Shown: positions 1-8,780, counted from the first letter of the stretch. The stretch: DNA of 64,000 bases from Methanomassiliicoccales archaeon RumEn M2 (GCA_001421175.1 LJKL01000009.1:89616-153615); one strand, 5' to 3'. Translations and numbers: made by a program. The notes: a model not told the origin generated them from the sequence alone.

Positions 1-200
1 AGAAGATACTCTATGAAGGTGCCACCATAACCGTGGAGGTGATGGTGAAAGGGCTCGGGCTGGTCTATTCCAAGCTGCCTAACAGGAAATTCGATGATTT
101 CCGGGAAGGCAACACGGTATCCGTCAGTTGGAGTCCCAACAAGGCCAAGGTGTTTGATATACCGGAAGGCGGGATAGAGTACGAGATAAGGGTGGACTGA
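1..200 (+). CDS. ABC transporter ATP-binding protein, C-terminal end (partial)
   Basis: Only the last 65 codons lie in the window, read from base 3 to a TGA at 198-200. The stretch alternates short beta strands (ITVEVMVKG, NTVSVSWSP, YEIRVD) in the manner of the TOBE domain that closes ABC ATPases of the spermidine, iron and molybdate importer families. It stops directly against the ATG of a second complete ATPase of the same type, so the two probably belong to one transport operon whose permease genes lie upstream of the window. The assignment rests on TOBE-like composition and context, because the nucleotide-binding domain is outside. Confidence 0.6.
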   Translation, partial: KILYEGATITVEVMVKGLGLVYSKLPNRKFDDFREGNTVSVSWSPNKAKVFDIPEGGIEYEIRVD

Positions 201-1286
201 ATGCCGCACATCAGACTTGAGAACATAACGATGAGGTTCGGTGACATAACCGCCGTCAGCGACATCGATTTGGAGATCCGTGACGGGGAGTACGTCACAA
301 TACTGGGACCGTCCGGATGCGGCAAGACGACCCTGATCAAGATAGTGGCAGGCATATTGCGCCCCACGGACGGCAAGATATTCGTCGACGGTAAGGATGT
401 GACCAAAGTTCCTTTGGAGGACAGGGATACAGGATACGTTTTCCAGAACATCGCCCTGTTCCCCCACATGACTATACGCGGGAATGCGGAGTACGGGCCG
501 AAGGTGCATTCCGTTGAAGAAGGGCAGGCCGAGTCCACAGCGGATGAGTACCTGAGGCTGGTGGACATGCTGGACAAAGCAGGTCATTTCCCCAAGGAGC
601 TCTCCGGGGGAGACCAGCAGAAGGCAGCATTGGCCAGAGCGCTGGCGTCCGGTTCCAGGATGCTGATGCTGGATGAGCCCCTGTCGGCTCTGGATGCAAG
701 GGTGCGTATGGAGCTGAGATATGAGATAAGGCGCATAGTCAAGCGTCTGGGCATAACGGTTCTGCATGTGACCCACGATCAGGAGGAGGCCATGTCCGTC
801 TCGGACAGGATAATCCTGATGCGGAAGGGCAGGATATTCGAGACAGGCACGCCTCTGGATATGTACAGATCTCCGAAAAGCATATTCGCTGCGTACTTCA
901 TAGGCGAAACGAATCTTATGGAGTGCACCGTCGAGAGCAAGAGGAAAGGCGGAGGCGTCATCCTTAGATTAAGGAACGACGTTCCTGTAAACGTTTCCAA
1001 ATCCAAGGCGAATGTGGGCGAAATAGCGATCCTCTCGGTGCGCCCGGAGCACGTGTACACGGCGACGGACGGGCTTAAGGCACATGTGAGGGATGTCGTG
1101 TTCATGGGAACATATTGGCGCGTGAGGACGGAAGCAGAGTCCCAGGACTATGTGGACTACAACATACCTGCCGATTCGCAAGTGCCGGAGATAGGAGAGG
1201 AAGTGTACTTGGTGTTCAACAAGAAGGCCTCAAGGGTGTTCAAGAGGCCCAAGGAAGGATTAACGGAGGCGATTAAGCTTGAGTGA
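201..1286 (+). CDS. ABC transporter ATP-binding protein
   Basis: A 361-residue ATPase of an ABC importer, acting on the cytoplasmic side of the membrane. Visible motifs are Walker A GPSGCGKTT near residue 36, a Q-loop (YVFQNIALFPHM) near 82, the signature as LSGGDQQ near 134, Walker B LMLDEPLSALDARVR near 155 and the switch histidine in HVTHDQEEA near 190. Residues from about 235 on form a TOBE-type tail. The signature carries D where most relatives have G. The layout is that of polyamine, iron or sulfate/molybdate importers; the substrate cannot be told. The ATG follows the upstream ATPase stop without a gap, and its end overlaps the PhoU-like gene. Confidence 0.85.
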   Translation: MPHIRLENITMRFGDITAVSDIDLEIRDGEYVTILGPSGCGKTTLIKIVAGILRPTDGKIFVDGKDVTKVPLEDRDTGYVFQNIALFPHMTIRGNAEYGPKVHSVEEGQAESTADEYLRLVDMLDKAGHFPKELSGGDQQKAALARALASGSRMLMLDEPLSALDARVRMELRYEIRRIVKRLGITVLHVTHDQEEAMSVSDRIILMRKGRIFETGTPLDMYRSPKSIFAAYFIGETNLMECTVESKRKGGGVILRLRNDVPVNVSKSKANVGEIAILSVRPEHVYTATDGLKAHVRDVVFMGTYWRVRTEAESQDYVDYNIPADSQVPEIGEEVYLVFNKKASRVFKRPKEGLTEAIKLE

Positions 1287-1956
1287 TATGAAGGACATGC
1301 TGGAATGGTTCTCCAGGAGGACCGGCGGAGTGGTGCAGAAGGGCAGCAGGAGCCATGGCCTGATAGTTCTTGATACGGTGGTGGAACTGGAGAAGGCTCT
1401 GAAAGCCATATCCGAAGGGGACAAACAGACCGCGCTCAAGTGCATAGACCGGGTGATACTCAACGAGAGGGAGGCAGACCGCATAGAGGATACCCTCTGC
1501 AAGGAGATCGTCGAAGGGTCCCTGAAGAGCCAGGAGAGAGAGGACCTCCTTCATCTCATCAAGAAGACCGATAAGATATCGGACAAGGCCAATGATGCAG
1601 GCCTGTACCTGCAGCTGATCATCGAAACGGAAACCGAGGTTCCCAAATACCTTTGGGATGCCGCGAAGCAGATGGCCTCGGAGCTTGTCCTGTCCGTCAG
1701 GCTTCTGATCATGGCATTCGAGAATATGGGGAAGAACAATGTTGAGGTTCAAAGGCACATCGGTTCGATAAATGATCAGGAACGCCTCATAGATCAGATG
1801 GATTATGCCAACTTCAGAATGATACTCATGTCGGATATGGATCACAAGGGGATCCTTCTCATGCGCGGTCTTACTGAATCGTTGGAGAAGGCAGCGGACG
1901 CAAGCAATTCCTGCGCGGAGACTTTGACTGTGCTGATTATAGCCAGAGGTGCATAA
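1279..1956 (+). CDS. PhoU-like DUF47 family protein
   Basis: A 225-residue all-helical protein matching the DUF47/TIGR00153 family, distant relatives of PhoU that usually accompany phosphate or other anion transporters and are thought to regulate them. Helices rich in E, D, K and R include the family-like stretch INDQERLIDQMDYANF. The start is a TTG at 1279 with GGAGG at 1265-1269, nine bases away; a later ATG at 1288 has no better signal. It overlaps the end of the ABC ATPase by eight bases, implying translational coupling, and is followed one base later by glmM. Whether it regulates the ABC importer is inference. Confidence 0.75.
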   Translation: MSDMKDMLEWFSRRTGGVVQKGSRSHGLIVLDTVVELEKALKAISEGDKQTALKCIDRVILNEREADRIEDTLCKEIVEGSLKSQEREDLLHLIKKTDKISDKANDAGLYLQLIIETETEVPKYLWDAAKQMASELVLSVRLLIMAFENMGKNNVEVQRHIGSINDQERLIDQMDYANFRMILMSDMDHKGILLMRGLTESLEKAADASNSCAETLTVLIIARGA

Positions 1957-1957
1957 C

Positions 1958-3319
1958 TTGGCTAAACGCCTGTTCGGCACGAACGGTGTGCGCGGTGTTG
2001 TCAACGACGATATGACATCGGAACTGGGGCTTCGTCTTGGCAAGGCGATAGGCGAATTCTTCGGAGGGACCGTGGCGATAGCCTCTGACACCAGGGTGTC
2101 AGGGGATATGATAAAATCCGCTGTGTCAGCAGGGCTCATGGCCATGGGATGCAGGGTGCTGGATCTCGGAGTGATCCCCACCCCGGCGATACAGTACTTC
2201 GTGAAGACCCACAATCATGTTTCCGGAGGCGTGATGATAACCGCTTCTCACAATCCTCCCGAGTTCAACGGCATAAAATGCATCGCTCCAGACGGTACGG
2301 AGCTGCACCGGTCTGACGAGGAGCAGATCGAGAAGAAATACGAAGAGGATGTCCCCTGCAAACCCTGGAGTGAGGTCGGCACGAGAGACGAGGTCCTGGG
2401 AGCTGCCGATTCCTATGTTGATGCGGTGGTGTCCCTGGTGGATTCGGAGACGATAAGGGCTGCCAACCTGGTCGCGGTGCTGGATTGTGCCAACGGCGCA
2501 GCCTATTATACGGCACCCCTGCTGCTCAGCAAACTCAATGTGAGGGCGATAACCCTCAACGCCAACCCCCAAGGTGAGTTCCCGGGCCACCCCAGCGAGC
2601 CTACTGAGGATAACCTTGCGATTCTGATAGAGACCATCAAGCACACGAAAGCAGACATAGGGATAGCTCATGACGGGGACGCGGACAGGACCGTATTCAT
2701 AACCGAGAAAGGAGAATTCATCAGCGGAGACAAGAGCCTGGCACTTATGGCGGAGATGGCTGTTTCCAAGAAAGGGGGAGGTAAGATAGTCACTCCCGTA
2801 AGTTCTTCCTCAATGGTAGAGGATGTTGTGGTCAAGGCGGGCGGAGAGGTGATATACACCGCTGTCGGGTCCCCGGTGGTCGCCAGGAAGATGATCGATA
2901 CGGATGCGATCTTCGGAGGCGAGGAGAACGGCGGACTGATATTCCCTGATATGCAGTACTGCAGGGACGGCGCCATGACCGCAGCCAAGATGCTGGAGTA
3001 CATAGCCGATAAAGGCTCCCTGCAGGAAAGGATAGATGCGCTGCCCGCTTATTTCACTGACAAGAGGAAATTGGAGTGCCCTGCGGAGATGAGGGAAAGC
3101 CTCATGGAGCACCTGAAGAAGCTCAATGCCGCCAGGACCACGGATTCTACTGACGGGTTAAAGATAATCTATCCGGACGGGTGGGTTCTCCTCAGACCTT
3201 CCGGCACGGAGCAGATATTCAGGATATACTCCGAAGCCAAGGATACGGAGACGGCAGAGAAGAGAGGAGCTTACTATGAAGGGATAGTGAAGGACTTCCT
3301 CAATTCCTACAAGATCTGA
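1958..3319 (+). CDS. glmM: Phosphoglucosamine mutase / phosphomannomutase family
   Basis: A 453-residue alpha-D-phosphohexomutase that interconverts hexose 6- and 1-phosphates, most likely glucosamine 6-phosphate to 1-phosphate for UDP-GlcNAc. All four signature regions are intact: N-terminal FGTNGVRG, the phosphoserine loop TASHNPPEFNG near residue 93, the metal loop DGDADRT near 235 and the C-terminal phosphate site RPSGTE near 415. I chose the TTG at 1958, preceded by AGAGGTG six bases upstream and one base after the PhoU-like stop; a GTG at 1949 would add three odd residues. Its last 20 bases overlap the 3' end of agmatinase on the other strand. The degenerate relative at 17909-19220 is a useful contrast. 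Confidence 0.88.
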   Translation: MAKRLFGTNGVRGVVNDDMTSELGLRLGKAIGEFFGGTVAIASDTRVSGDMIKSAVSAGLMAMGCRVLDLGVIPTPAIQYFVKTHNHVSGGVMITASHNPPEFNGIKCIAPDGTELHRSDEEQIEKKYEEDVPCKPWSEVGTRDEVLGAADSYVDAVVSLVDSETIRAANLVAVLDCANGAAYYTAPLLLSKLNVRAITLNANPQGEFPGHPSEPTEDNLAILIETIKHTKADIGIAHDGDADRTVFITEKGEFISGDKSLALMAEMAVSKKGGGKIVTPVSSSSMVEDVVVKAGGEVIYTAVGSPVVARKMIDTDAIFGGEENGGLIFPDMQYCRDGAMTAAKMLEYIADKGSLQERIDALPAYFTDKRKLECPAEMRESLMEHLKKLNAARTTDSTDGLKIIYPDGWVLLRPSGTEQIFRIYSEAKDTETAEKRGAYYEGIVKDFLNSYKI

Positions 3320-4151
3320 CCGCGATAACTTCCTTGATCATCCTGGCTGCAAGCAGGGACGTCGTACCGCCGGGGTCGGCGGGAGGACAGACCTCAGTGA
3401 CATCGAATCCCACCAGGCGGTCTCCCAGCAGGTTTATGGCCTTCTTGACATCCATCGGCGTAAGACCGAAAGGCTCCGGTGTGCCGGTACCGGGAGCGTA
3501 AGCGGGATCGATGCCGTCTATATCCAGAGTCAGGTAGATGCCTTCGCATCTCACGCTTTCCATGGCCTTCCTGACAGCCTTCTCGATCCCGAATTCCATT
3601 ATCTCGTATGAATCTATGAATCTGATCGGATCATCCCGATCCAGTTCCTCTTCGGAAACGGACCTGACTCCCAGAACGAAAACGTTGTCCAGGCCCAGGT
3701 GCTCTGCAGCTCTGCGCGTTATGCAGGCGTGGCTCTCCCTGCACCCGAGATACTCATCCCTGGAGTCCAGATGGGCATCGATGGATATCAGGGCTATGCT
3801 CTTCTCCTTGAAGCAGCGAATGATCGGTATGTTCACGGAGTGCTCGCCGCCCATGGCTATCGTGAACTTGCCGTCCCTTACGGCAGGGCCCATGACGAAA
3901 CCGACCTCGTCCATCATGTCCCCGGGGAGCAGGAAATCGTCGCAGTCCCCGTAGTCGTACAAAGCGGCGTCGTAGCGACCGTGCTCGTAATGGGTCCTCT
4001 CGAAATTATATGATGCGCGCCTTATGGCGGCAGGGGCCTCCCTGGCCCCGGCTCTGAAACTGGCGGTTCTGTCGAAGGGTATGCCGTACAGGCAGAAATC
4101 CGCATCGTTGTAGGATGCCTCAGCATCTGCGAAAGAGGTACCCTGGGGCAT
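3300..4151 (-). CDS. speB: Agmatinase
   Basis: A 283-residue ureohydrolase, expected to turn agmatine into putrescine and urea. The binuclear manganese ligands of the family are visible: GGEHSVN near residue 101, SIDAHLDSRDE near 124 and LDIDGIDPAYAPGTGTPEPFG near 207, followed by the family tail FDVTEVCPP. Length is normal. The gene starts one base after aIF5A, an arrangement seen in other archaea; it makes sense because polyamine feeds the hypusine-type modification of aIF5A. It ends by overlapping the 3' end of glmM by 20 bases. Confidence 0.88.
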   Translation of the reverse strand: MPQGTSFADAEASYNDADFCLYGIPFDRTASFRAGAREAPAAIRRASYNFERTHYEHGRYDAALYDYGDCDDFLLPGDMMDEVGFVMGPAVRDGKFTIAMGGEHSVNIPIIRCFKEKSIALISIDAHLDSRDEYLGCRESHACITRRAAEHLGLDNVFVLGVRSVSEEELDRDDPIRFIDSYEIMEFGIEKAVRKAMESVRCEGIYLTLDIDGIDPAYAPGTGTPEPFGLTPMDVKKAINLLGDRLVGFDVTEVCPPADPGGTTSLLAARMIKEVIAVRSCRN

Positions 4152-4152
4152 C

Positions 4153-4542
4153 TCACATCAGCTTCATTCTGTCCATGGCCACGAGATACATTATCTCGCC
4201 GCCCTCTTCGAGAACGGACTCATGGTCTGCGTTGATGGCCATGCTGAATGTCTCGAAGGTCTCCAGATCCATGATCTGGACCTCGTCGCCGTGTATGGCG
4301 AGGACCTGTGCCTTCCTCTTGTCGATCATAGGGACCTGCACTTTGGTGCTGACAGGGCCCACAAGGGATTTTTTGGAACCTGAGAAAATGCTCACAGCAT
4401 CGATGTTGGCCTTGGCTGACCCGTGCTTCCCGGGCTTGGATGTGGATATCGAGATTATTTTACAAGGCTCGTCATCGATGTTAACGTACCTTCCGACTTT
4501 CAGTTCCCTTATTTCCTTTGCTTCCCAATCTCCACCGCCCAT
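4153..4542 (-). CDS. eif5a: Translation initiation factor aIF5A
   Basis: A 129-residue aIF5A, homologous to eukaryotic eIF5A and bacterial EF-P, which frees ribosomes stalled on difficult peptide bonds. The modified-lysine loop reads SKPGKHGSAK near residue 33-42, with the central KHG lysine the expected site of deoxyhypusine or hypusine. The N-terminal KOW-like barrel and C-terminal OB fold fill the expected length. A TATA-like GAATAATAG lies on the minus strand at about 4561-4569, which would place transcription start at or close to the ATG. Agmatinase follows immediately. Confidence 0.93.
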   Translation of the reverse strand: MGGGDWEAKEIRELKVGRYVNIDDEPCKIISISTSKPGKHGSAKANIDAVSIFSGSKKSLVGPVSTKVQVPMIDKRKAQVLAIHGDEVQIMDLETFETFSMAINADHESVLEEGGEIMYLVAMDRMKLM

Positions 4543-4618
4543 ATGATTTCCTCTTGACTATTATTCAGATCGGGACAGCTCCCGTCTATCACGTGCCCTA
4601 TTGACATCGAGCTTATAA

Positions 4619-5719
4619 TTATTTCTTGGAGAACCGGTCGGTTCTGCGTCCGCCCTGGGACTTTGTCGCTCCCTTTCCGTCTTTCCTTTTGGGCGAGGCC
4701 TTCTTGGGCGGTTCGGGATATCTGCGTTTGATGTCCGCGAGTCTGCTCTCGAATTCGCTTACGAGCAGATCCCCTCTGTACTCCCCGCCGCAATTGTCGA
4801 TCTTCGCTGCGATAAGCGCCTTGCCCGCAAGCGATCTGGCTATTTTGCCCCTTTGCCAAAAGGGGGCGGTGTGAACGGAAGGGTGCTGATAGAGCACTCC
4901 GTGCTTAGGCGGCCGTTTCCCTGACTTGAGATGCCTGAACATGGCCTTCTCCGCGCCCATCAGCTGTACTGTCGATGACGGCAGCGATGCCAGCCTCCCC
5001 AGCCCTCCGGCCAGGGATATCAGCCTTGCGGACAGCGGACCGCCCAGCAGCGCGCACATGTTAGGGCACGAAACTGATACGATATCGGAGATGTAATCCT
5101 CCGTTCTCTCTTTGCTCATGTAGACAGAGCACAGCGTACCGGCGAGATCCCTTACGGCCGCAAGGTCCTCCGGGTCCATATCGGAGCCTATGGACTCTAT
5201 GTCCAATTCCAGTGCGGATATGACCGATCCCCTGTCGCCGTGATCATTTATGGCTCTGGCATATCGTTCGTCCTTGGCGTAGTCCGCAAGCTCCGGGAAA
5301 TGCATGCCGTACCATTCGTGGAGCCTTTCGCTCATCAGGTTCGCCGTCTCGATCAGATCATCCAGGCTCCTTATCGCCTGTACCAGGTTCCTGTCCCGCG
5401 GAATAGGCTCGGACGTCCTGAGCTTCGCAAGCCCCATCATGGCCTCGTGCATGAGGTCCGAGGGGAATCCGAAGGATTCCGCTCTTATGAAAGAGGAATC
5501 GAAGAAAACGGGCTTTCCCAGCTCGGACTGCCTCCTTTCTGAGACCTCGAACTTCTCACGGCCTTGTGCCAACTCCCTCTCTTCAGGTAAAAGACCCCCC
5601 CTCTGCATTATCGCCAGCTTCTCGGATATGGCGGCCGCATCCTTCGGCATCAGGCGTTTATCCAGTATTCTGCTCCCATCGCAAAGGAAGACTCCGAACC
5701 ATTTCGTTACAAGTATCAT
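4619..5719 (-). CDS. nop5: C/D box RNP protein Nop5 (Nop56/58 family)
   Basis: A 366-residue Nop5, the scaffold that joins fibrillarin and L7Ae on C/D box guide RNAs for 2'-O-methylation of rRNA and tRNA. The Nop domain is clear in the middle and C-terminal half: VSCPNMCALLGGPLSARLIS near 218 and the conserved PKHGVLYQHP near 278. The tail after about 335 is a lysine- and arginine-rich extension (KKASPKRKDGKG). The ATG overlaps the aldolase stop as ATGA. Fibrillarin is not next to it, contrary to many archaea; it is 9 kb away at 14861-15871, fused to a Nudix domain. Confidence 0.88.
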   Translation of the reverse strand: MILVTKWFGVFLCDGSRILDKRLMPKDAAAISEKLAIMQRGGLLPEERELAQGREKFEVSERRQSELGKPVFFDSSFIRAESFGFPSDLMHEAMMGLAKLRTSEPIPRDRNLVQAIRSLDDLIETANLMSERLHEWYGMHFPELADYAKDERYARAINDHGDRGSVISALELDIESIGSDMDPEDLAAVRDLAGTLCSVYMSKERTEDYISDIVSVSCPNMCALLGGPLSARLISLAGGLGRLASLPSSTVQLMGAEKAMFRHLKSGKRPPKHGVLYQHPSVHTAPFWQRGKIARSLAGKALIAAKIDNCGGEYRGDLLVSEFESRLADIKRRYPEPPKKASPKRKDGKGATKSQGGRRTDRFSKK

Positions 5720-6327
5720 GGTGCACCGCCCCTTATCTTGCTGATCTCTGCCCCGGGCAATCCTTCCGCCCCCCGGGTCAGTATCTGCAAATGGGCCTGG
5801 AACTCCAGCTCCTCCATGCGGTTATATGCTTCGATGAGGTCCCTGCCCTGTGTCAGTGCGCCGTGGCGGGCCATTGTCATGGCCATATGGGAATGCCTTT
5901 CCCTCACGGCCTCCACAAGCTCTGCAGAACCGGGGGTGTGGTATTCCACCATCGGGACCTCTCCCAGAAGAATGATGCCCTCGGGCGTGAGGCTGCAATC
6001 CACCTTCTCTTCTCTGACGGCCAAGGCTGTGCAGTACAAGGGATGGCAATGGACCACAGCATTCACGGACGGGTTGGAATCGTAAAGAGCCAGATGCAGG
6101 AATCTTTCTATGGAGGGCGTTCCGCCCCCAAAGGGGGTCCCGTCCTTATCGATCCTTACTATCTCCTTCTCGGTCAGAAGACCCTTGTTCTTGCCGGAGG
6201 GGGTTATGAGGAAAGTGCCGTCATTCAGCCTCAGGCTCATATTCCCGCCGGCTGAGACCGTGAGACCTCTCTCATACAGCATCCTGCATACGCGGACCAG
6301 CTCCCTCCTCCCGTCGGGATCATTCAT
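5716..6327 (-). CDS. Class II aldolase (fuculose-1-phosphate / 5-deoxyribulose-1-phosphate type)
   Basis: A 203-residue zinc-dependent class II aldolase/adducin protein. Family marks are AGGNMSLRL near residue 26, TPSGKNKGLL near 41, the acid in PSIERFLHLALY near 70 and the zinc histidines in VVHCHPLYC near 92, with a third in MARHGALTQG near 152. It sits between mtnA and nop5, overlapping both as ATGA. With mtnA this suggests cleavage of 5-deoxyribulose 1-phosphate (or the methylthio analogue) into DHAP and an aldehyde, as proposed for 5'-deoxyadenosine salvage in Methanocaldococcus. The activity in this organism is inference; L-fuculose-1-phosphate aldolase is the generic name. Confidence 0.78.
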   Translation of the reverse strand: MNDPDGRRELVRVCRMLYERGLTVSAGGNMSLRLNDGTFLITPSGKNKGLLTEKEIVRIDKDGTPFGGGTPSIERFLHLALYDSNPSVNAVVHCHPLYCTALAVREEKVDCSLTPEGIILLGEVPMVEYHTPGSAELVEAVRERHSHMAMTMARHGALTQGRDLIEAYNRMEELEFQAHLQILTRGAEGLPGAEISKIRGGAP

Positions 6328-7322
6328 CCCAGCACCTTCCGTATCTCATTCGGTTTCAGTATCCCTCTCTCGGTTATGAATCCGGTAACGTATTTGGCCG
6401 GTGTCATGTCAAATGACGGGTTCAGGGCTCTCGCCCCTTCGGGCGCTATCCTGACGCCGGATACCACGGTTATCTCTTCCTGGGAGCGGTACTCGATCTT
6501 TATGTCCTCTCCGCGGCGGGTGCTGAAGTCGAATGTCGATATGGGCGCCGCAACATAGAACGGAACTCCCAGTTCCTTTGCCAGAACCGCCTTCTCGAAG
6601 GTCCCTATCTTGTTGGCGAAGTCCCCGTTGGCCGCTATCCTGTCAGCTCCGAGTATGACGAGATCGACACCGTCCCTCAGGAAGTGGCCGGAAGCCCCGT
6701 CAGGTATTATGGCGTGATCTATATCCTCCTGCAGAAGCTCCCAGGACGTCAGCTGCATCCCCTGAAGGCGCGGCCTTGTCTCGGAAACGTAGACGAAGAA
6801 GCGCTTCCCCTTCTCATGAGCCGCTCTCATCGGCGCAAGGGCCGTGCCCACGTCCACCGTTGCCAGGGCCCCGGCGTTGCAGTGGGTCATCACCTTCGCT
6901 CCATCCTTTATGAGCGGCTCGCCGTGCCGTCCTATCGCCAGGCACTTGTCGATGATGGTCTGCGCATAGGCATCCGCCGCTTCGACGGGGTCTGCGCCTC
7001 CCCTCAGTGCGTCGGCCATGTGGTCCACGGCGTAGAACAGGTCGTAGGCAGTCGGTCTTGCTGCCTTTATGAACGCTGCGGCCTTCTCGATATCATCACC
7101 TTTAAGGGCGGCCAAGCACATTCCGTAGGCCGCAGTGGCACCTATTGAAGGGGCTCCCCTTGTGGTCATGTTGCTGATGGATTCTGCAACATCCCGATAG
7201 TTGTCAAAGGAGACGAACTCTAACTGTCTCGGCAGCTTCCTCTGATCGATCATGATGACTCTGCCTTCTTCGAACCAGACAGCTTTTATGTCCCTTACGC
7301 CACCCTCTGTTTTCGCCTTCAT
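6324..7322 (-). CDS. mtnA: S-methyl-5-thioribose-1-phosphate isomerase family
   Basis: A 332-residue isomerase of the MtnA/eIF2B-like fold, converting 5-methylthioribose 1-phosphate, or 5-deoxyribose 1-phosphate, to the ribulose form. Diagnostic stretches are TTRGAPSIGATAAYGMCLA near 52, THCNAGALATVDVGTALAP near 147 with the active-site cysteine, ETRPRLQGMQLTSWEL near 183 and GADRIAANGDFANKIGT near 227. The ATG at 7322 is preferred over a TTG two codons earlier. It heads the operon mtnA, aldolase, nop5, aIF5A, speB. Ribose-1,5-bisphosphate isomerase is a close family alternative, but the aldolase neighbour favours thioribose or deoxyribose salvage. Confidence 0.82.
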   Translation of the reverse strand: MKAKTEGGVRDIKAVWFEEGRVIMIDQRKLPRQLEFVSFDNYRDVAESISNMTTRGAPSIGATAAYGMCLAALKGDDIEKAAAFIKAARPTAYDLFYAVDHMADALRGGADPVEAADAYAQTIIDKCLAIGRHGEPLIKDGAKVMTHCNAGALATVDVGTALAPMRAAHEKGKRFFVYVSETRPRLQGMQLTSWELLQEDIDHAIIPDGASGHFLRDGVDLVILGADRIAANGDFANKIGTFEKAVLAKELGVPFYVAAPISTFDFSTRRGEDIKIEYRSQEEITVVSGVRIAPEGARALNPSFDMTPAKYVTGFITERGILKPNEIRKVLG

Positions 7323-7387
7323 TCGCAAACCCTGATGCTGACGGCCTTCTTACGATTAATTGATATCGTTTATGGGCATCGGCAATC

Positions 7388-7395
7388 TTTATAAC
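7388..7395 (+). promoter_or_regulatory. TATA-like box for the ArsR-type regulator
   Basis: TTTATAAC in the gap between mtnA and the regulator. It lies 15 bases before an ATG at 7403 but about 40 before the ATG at 7433; with the usual 26-base spacing, transcription would begin near 7417, after the first ATG, so this box decides for the second start. Confidence 0.55.
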
Positions 7396-7432
7396 TTGGC
7401 AAATGAGTATATTGGATGTGTCGAAAAGCAAC

Positions 7433-8179
7433 ATGTCCCACTCCGGTTTTGATATCTACTCGACCGTTGTGAACGGGAAACCGGAGCTGGTGCAGGTTTC
7501 TGAACCCCTGCATCAGAGCATACTACAGAATCTTTCTGATAAGAACATGTCGTCGTCAGAGATATCAGAGGCGACAGGCAAAGCGCAGTCCACGTTATCC
7601 GTGCACTTGGATTCTCTTGTCTCAAGGGGTCTGATAAAGTCCGAGCCGGACCCGAATGACAGCAGGAGGAAGATATTCTCCGTATCGTCCACCAAGGTTG
7701 CGTACTCAACCGACGCGTCGAAGGAAGGGATAAGCGTATTCTACGACATGGTCGATGAAACGGTCAAATGTGAGCCGGAGGCGTATTACAAGACGTTCCT
7801 GCGCACTCTTCTGGTGGAGTGCGAGGCTTACGGTATGCACATAGGTCCTGCCCTGGAGAAGATAGGGGAGGCCATGGCGGTGAGAATGGCAGCAGAGATC
7901 CCGCCCGGCAAGCTGGAGGACGTGATATCCTATGTTCAGGACTTCTATGAGAAGAACGGGATGGGGGAGGTCTGCATCTATACATTCCTTCCTCTGACCA
8001 TCATAATCCGGGACACGGAGACATATCCGTTCAAGATAGACTCGATAGCCCAGTTCAGCCACGGCCTATTCAGGAAGGTCCTGTCCGAGACAATGAAAAG
8101 AACCTATGTCATAACGAAGAGTGAGACGTTCGGTGCTGACAACAACTATTACAAATTCATAATCGAGCTCAAAGAGTGA
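7433..8179 (+). CDS. Winged-helix transcription regulator (ArsR-like) with C-terminal sensor domain
   Basis: A 248-residue protein with an N-terminal winged helix (SEPLHQSILQNLSDKNMSSS, then recognition-helix-like QSTLSVHLDSLVSRGLIKSE) and a C-terminal domain of about 150 residues holding three cysteines (KCEPE, VECEAYG, EVCIY). The arrangement resembles methanogen regulators such as MsvR, in which a helix-turn-helix is joined to a V4R-type domain, but I cannot confirm V4R. The ATG at 7433 is chosen because of the TATA position; ATG 7403 would add ten residues. Divergent from mtnA, it could control the salvage operon. It overlaps the convergent riboflavin gene by 11 bases. Confidence 0.65.
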   Translation: MSHSGFDIYSTVVNGKPELVQVSEPLHQSILQNLSDKNMSSSEISEATGKAQSTLSVHLDSLVSRGLIKSEPDPNDSRRKIFSVSSTKVAYSTDASKEGISVFYDMVDETVKCEPEAYYKTFLRTLLVECEAYGMHIGPALEKIGEAMAVRMAAEIPPGKLEDVISYVQDFYEKNGMGEVCIYTFLPLTIIIRDTETYPFKIDSIAQFSHGLFRKVLSETMKRTYVITKSETFGADNNYYKFIIELKE

Positions 8180-8780
8180 AGGTCAGCAGAACACCGTTCC
8201 CGAGGATCTCGGCGGATTCCAGTGTCATCTTCTTCATTATGGGGTCATCCCCGTCCGCCGGTGTGGGTGAGGCCTTGCCGCCTATCACCCACGGCCCCAC
8301 GAACACGGTGTACTTATCCACAAGGCCTGCTTTGAAGAACCTTGCGATGGTCTCCCCGCCGCCTTCCACCAATACACTGTCTATCCCAATCTCATCAAGG
8401 GCTTCCAGCATCACGTTGAGATCTAAAGGATCCCCTGCTCTCACGATCTCCTCCGCATCCCATTCCCTGTCGCAGGAGGAGGATGTGACCATTACCGTAG
8501 GTGCCCTCTCATCGAGAACCAGCGCATCGTCCGGTGTCCTTCCGTGAGGATCGATGACCACCCGCACGGGATTGTCATCGTAGCCGAGGCCCTTGACAGT
8601 CAGATGAGGATTGTCGGATATCACGGTCCCCACCCCTACCAGGATGGAGTCGTGCTCTCTTCTCAGATCCCGCACTCTGGCTATGTCCTCTTCTGAGGAT
8701 ATCCTCATCTGCTTCCTGTCGGGACCTGCGATCTTCCCGTCCGCCGACATGGCGCAGTTCACGTGTACGAAGGGCCTCAT
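8169..8780 (-). CDS. 2,5-diamino-6-(ribosylamino)pyrimidinone 5'-phosphate reductase
   Basis: A 203-residue reductase of the RibD C-terminal/RIB7 family that reduces the ribosyl side chain in archaeal riboflavin and F420 precursor synthesis, using NADPH. Seen are the N-terminal strand and loop VNCAMSADGKIAGP, the nucleotide-binding DSILVGVGTVISDNPHLTVK near 45-64 and LVEGGGETIARFF near 146. It is a stand-alone reductase without a deaminase domain, as in archaea. The ATG overlaps the rtcA stop as ATGA. The 3' end overlaps that of the regulator. Confidence 0.85.
   Translation of the reverse strand: MRPFVHVNCAMSADGKIAGPDRKQMRISSEEDIARVRDLRREHDSILVGVGTVISDNPHLTVKGLGYDDNPVRVVIDPHGRTPDDALVLDERAPTVMVTSSSCDREWDAEEIVRAGDPLDLNVMLEALDEIGIDSVLVEGGGETIARFFKAGLVDKYTVFVGPWVIGGKASPTPADGDDPIMKKMTLESAEILGNGVLLTFTL

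Noticed and set aside
4509..4859. A minus-strand frame overlapping the end of nop5 and the aIF5A start
   Set aside because: It is out of frame with both genes and encodes a glutamine- and arginine-rich product without family features.
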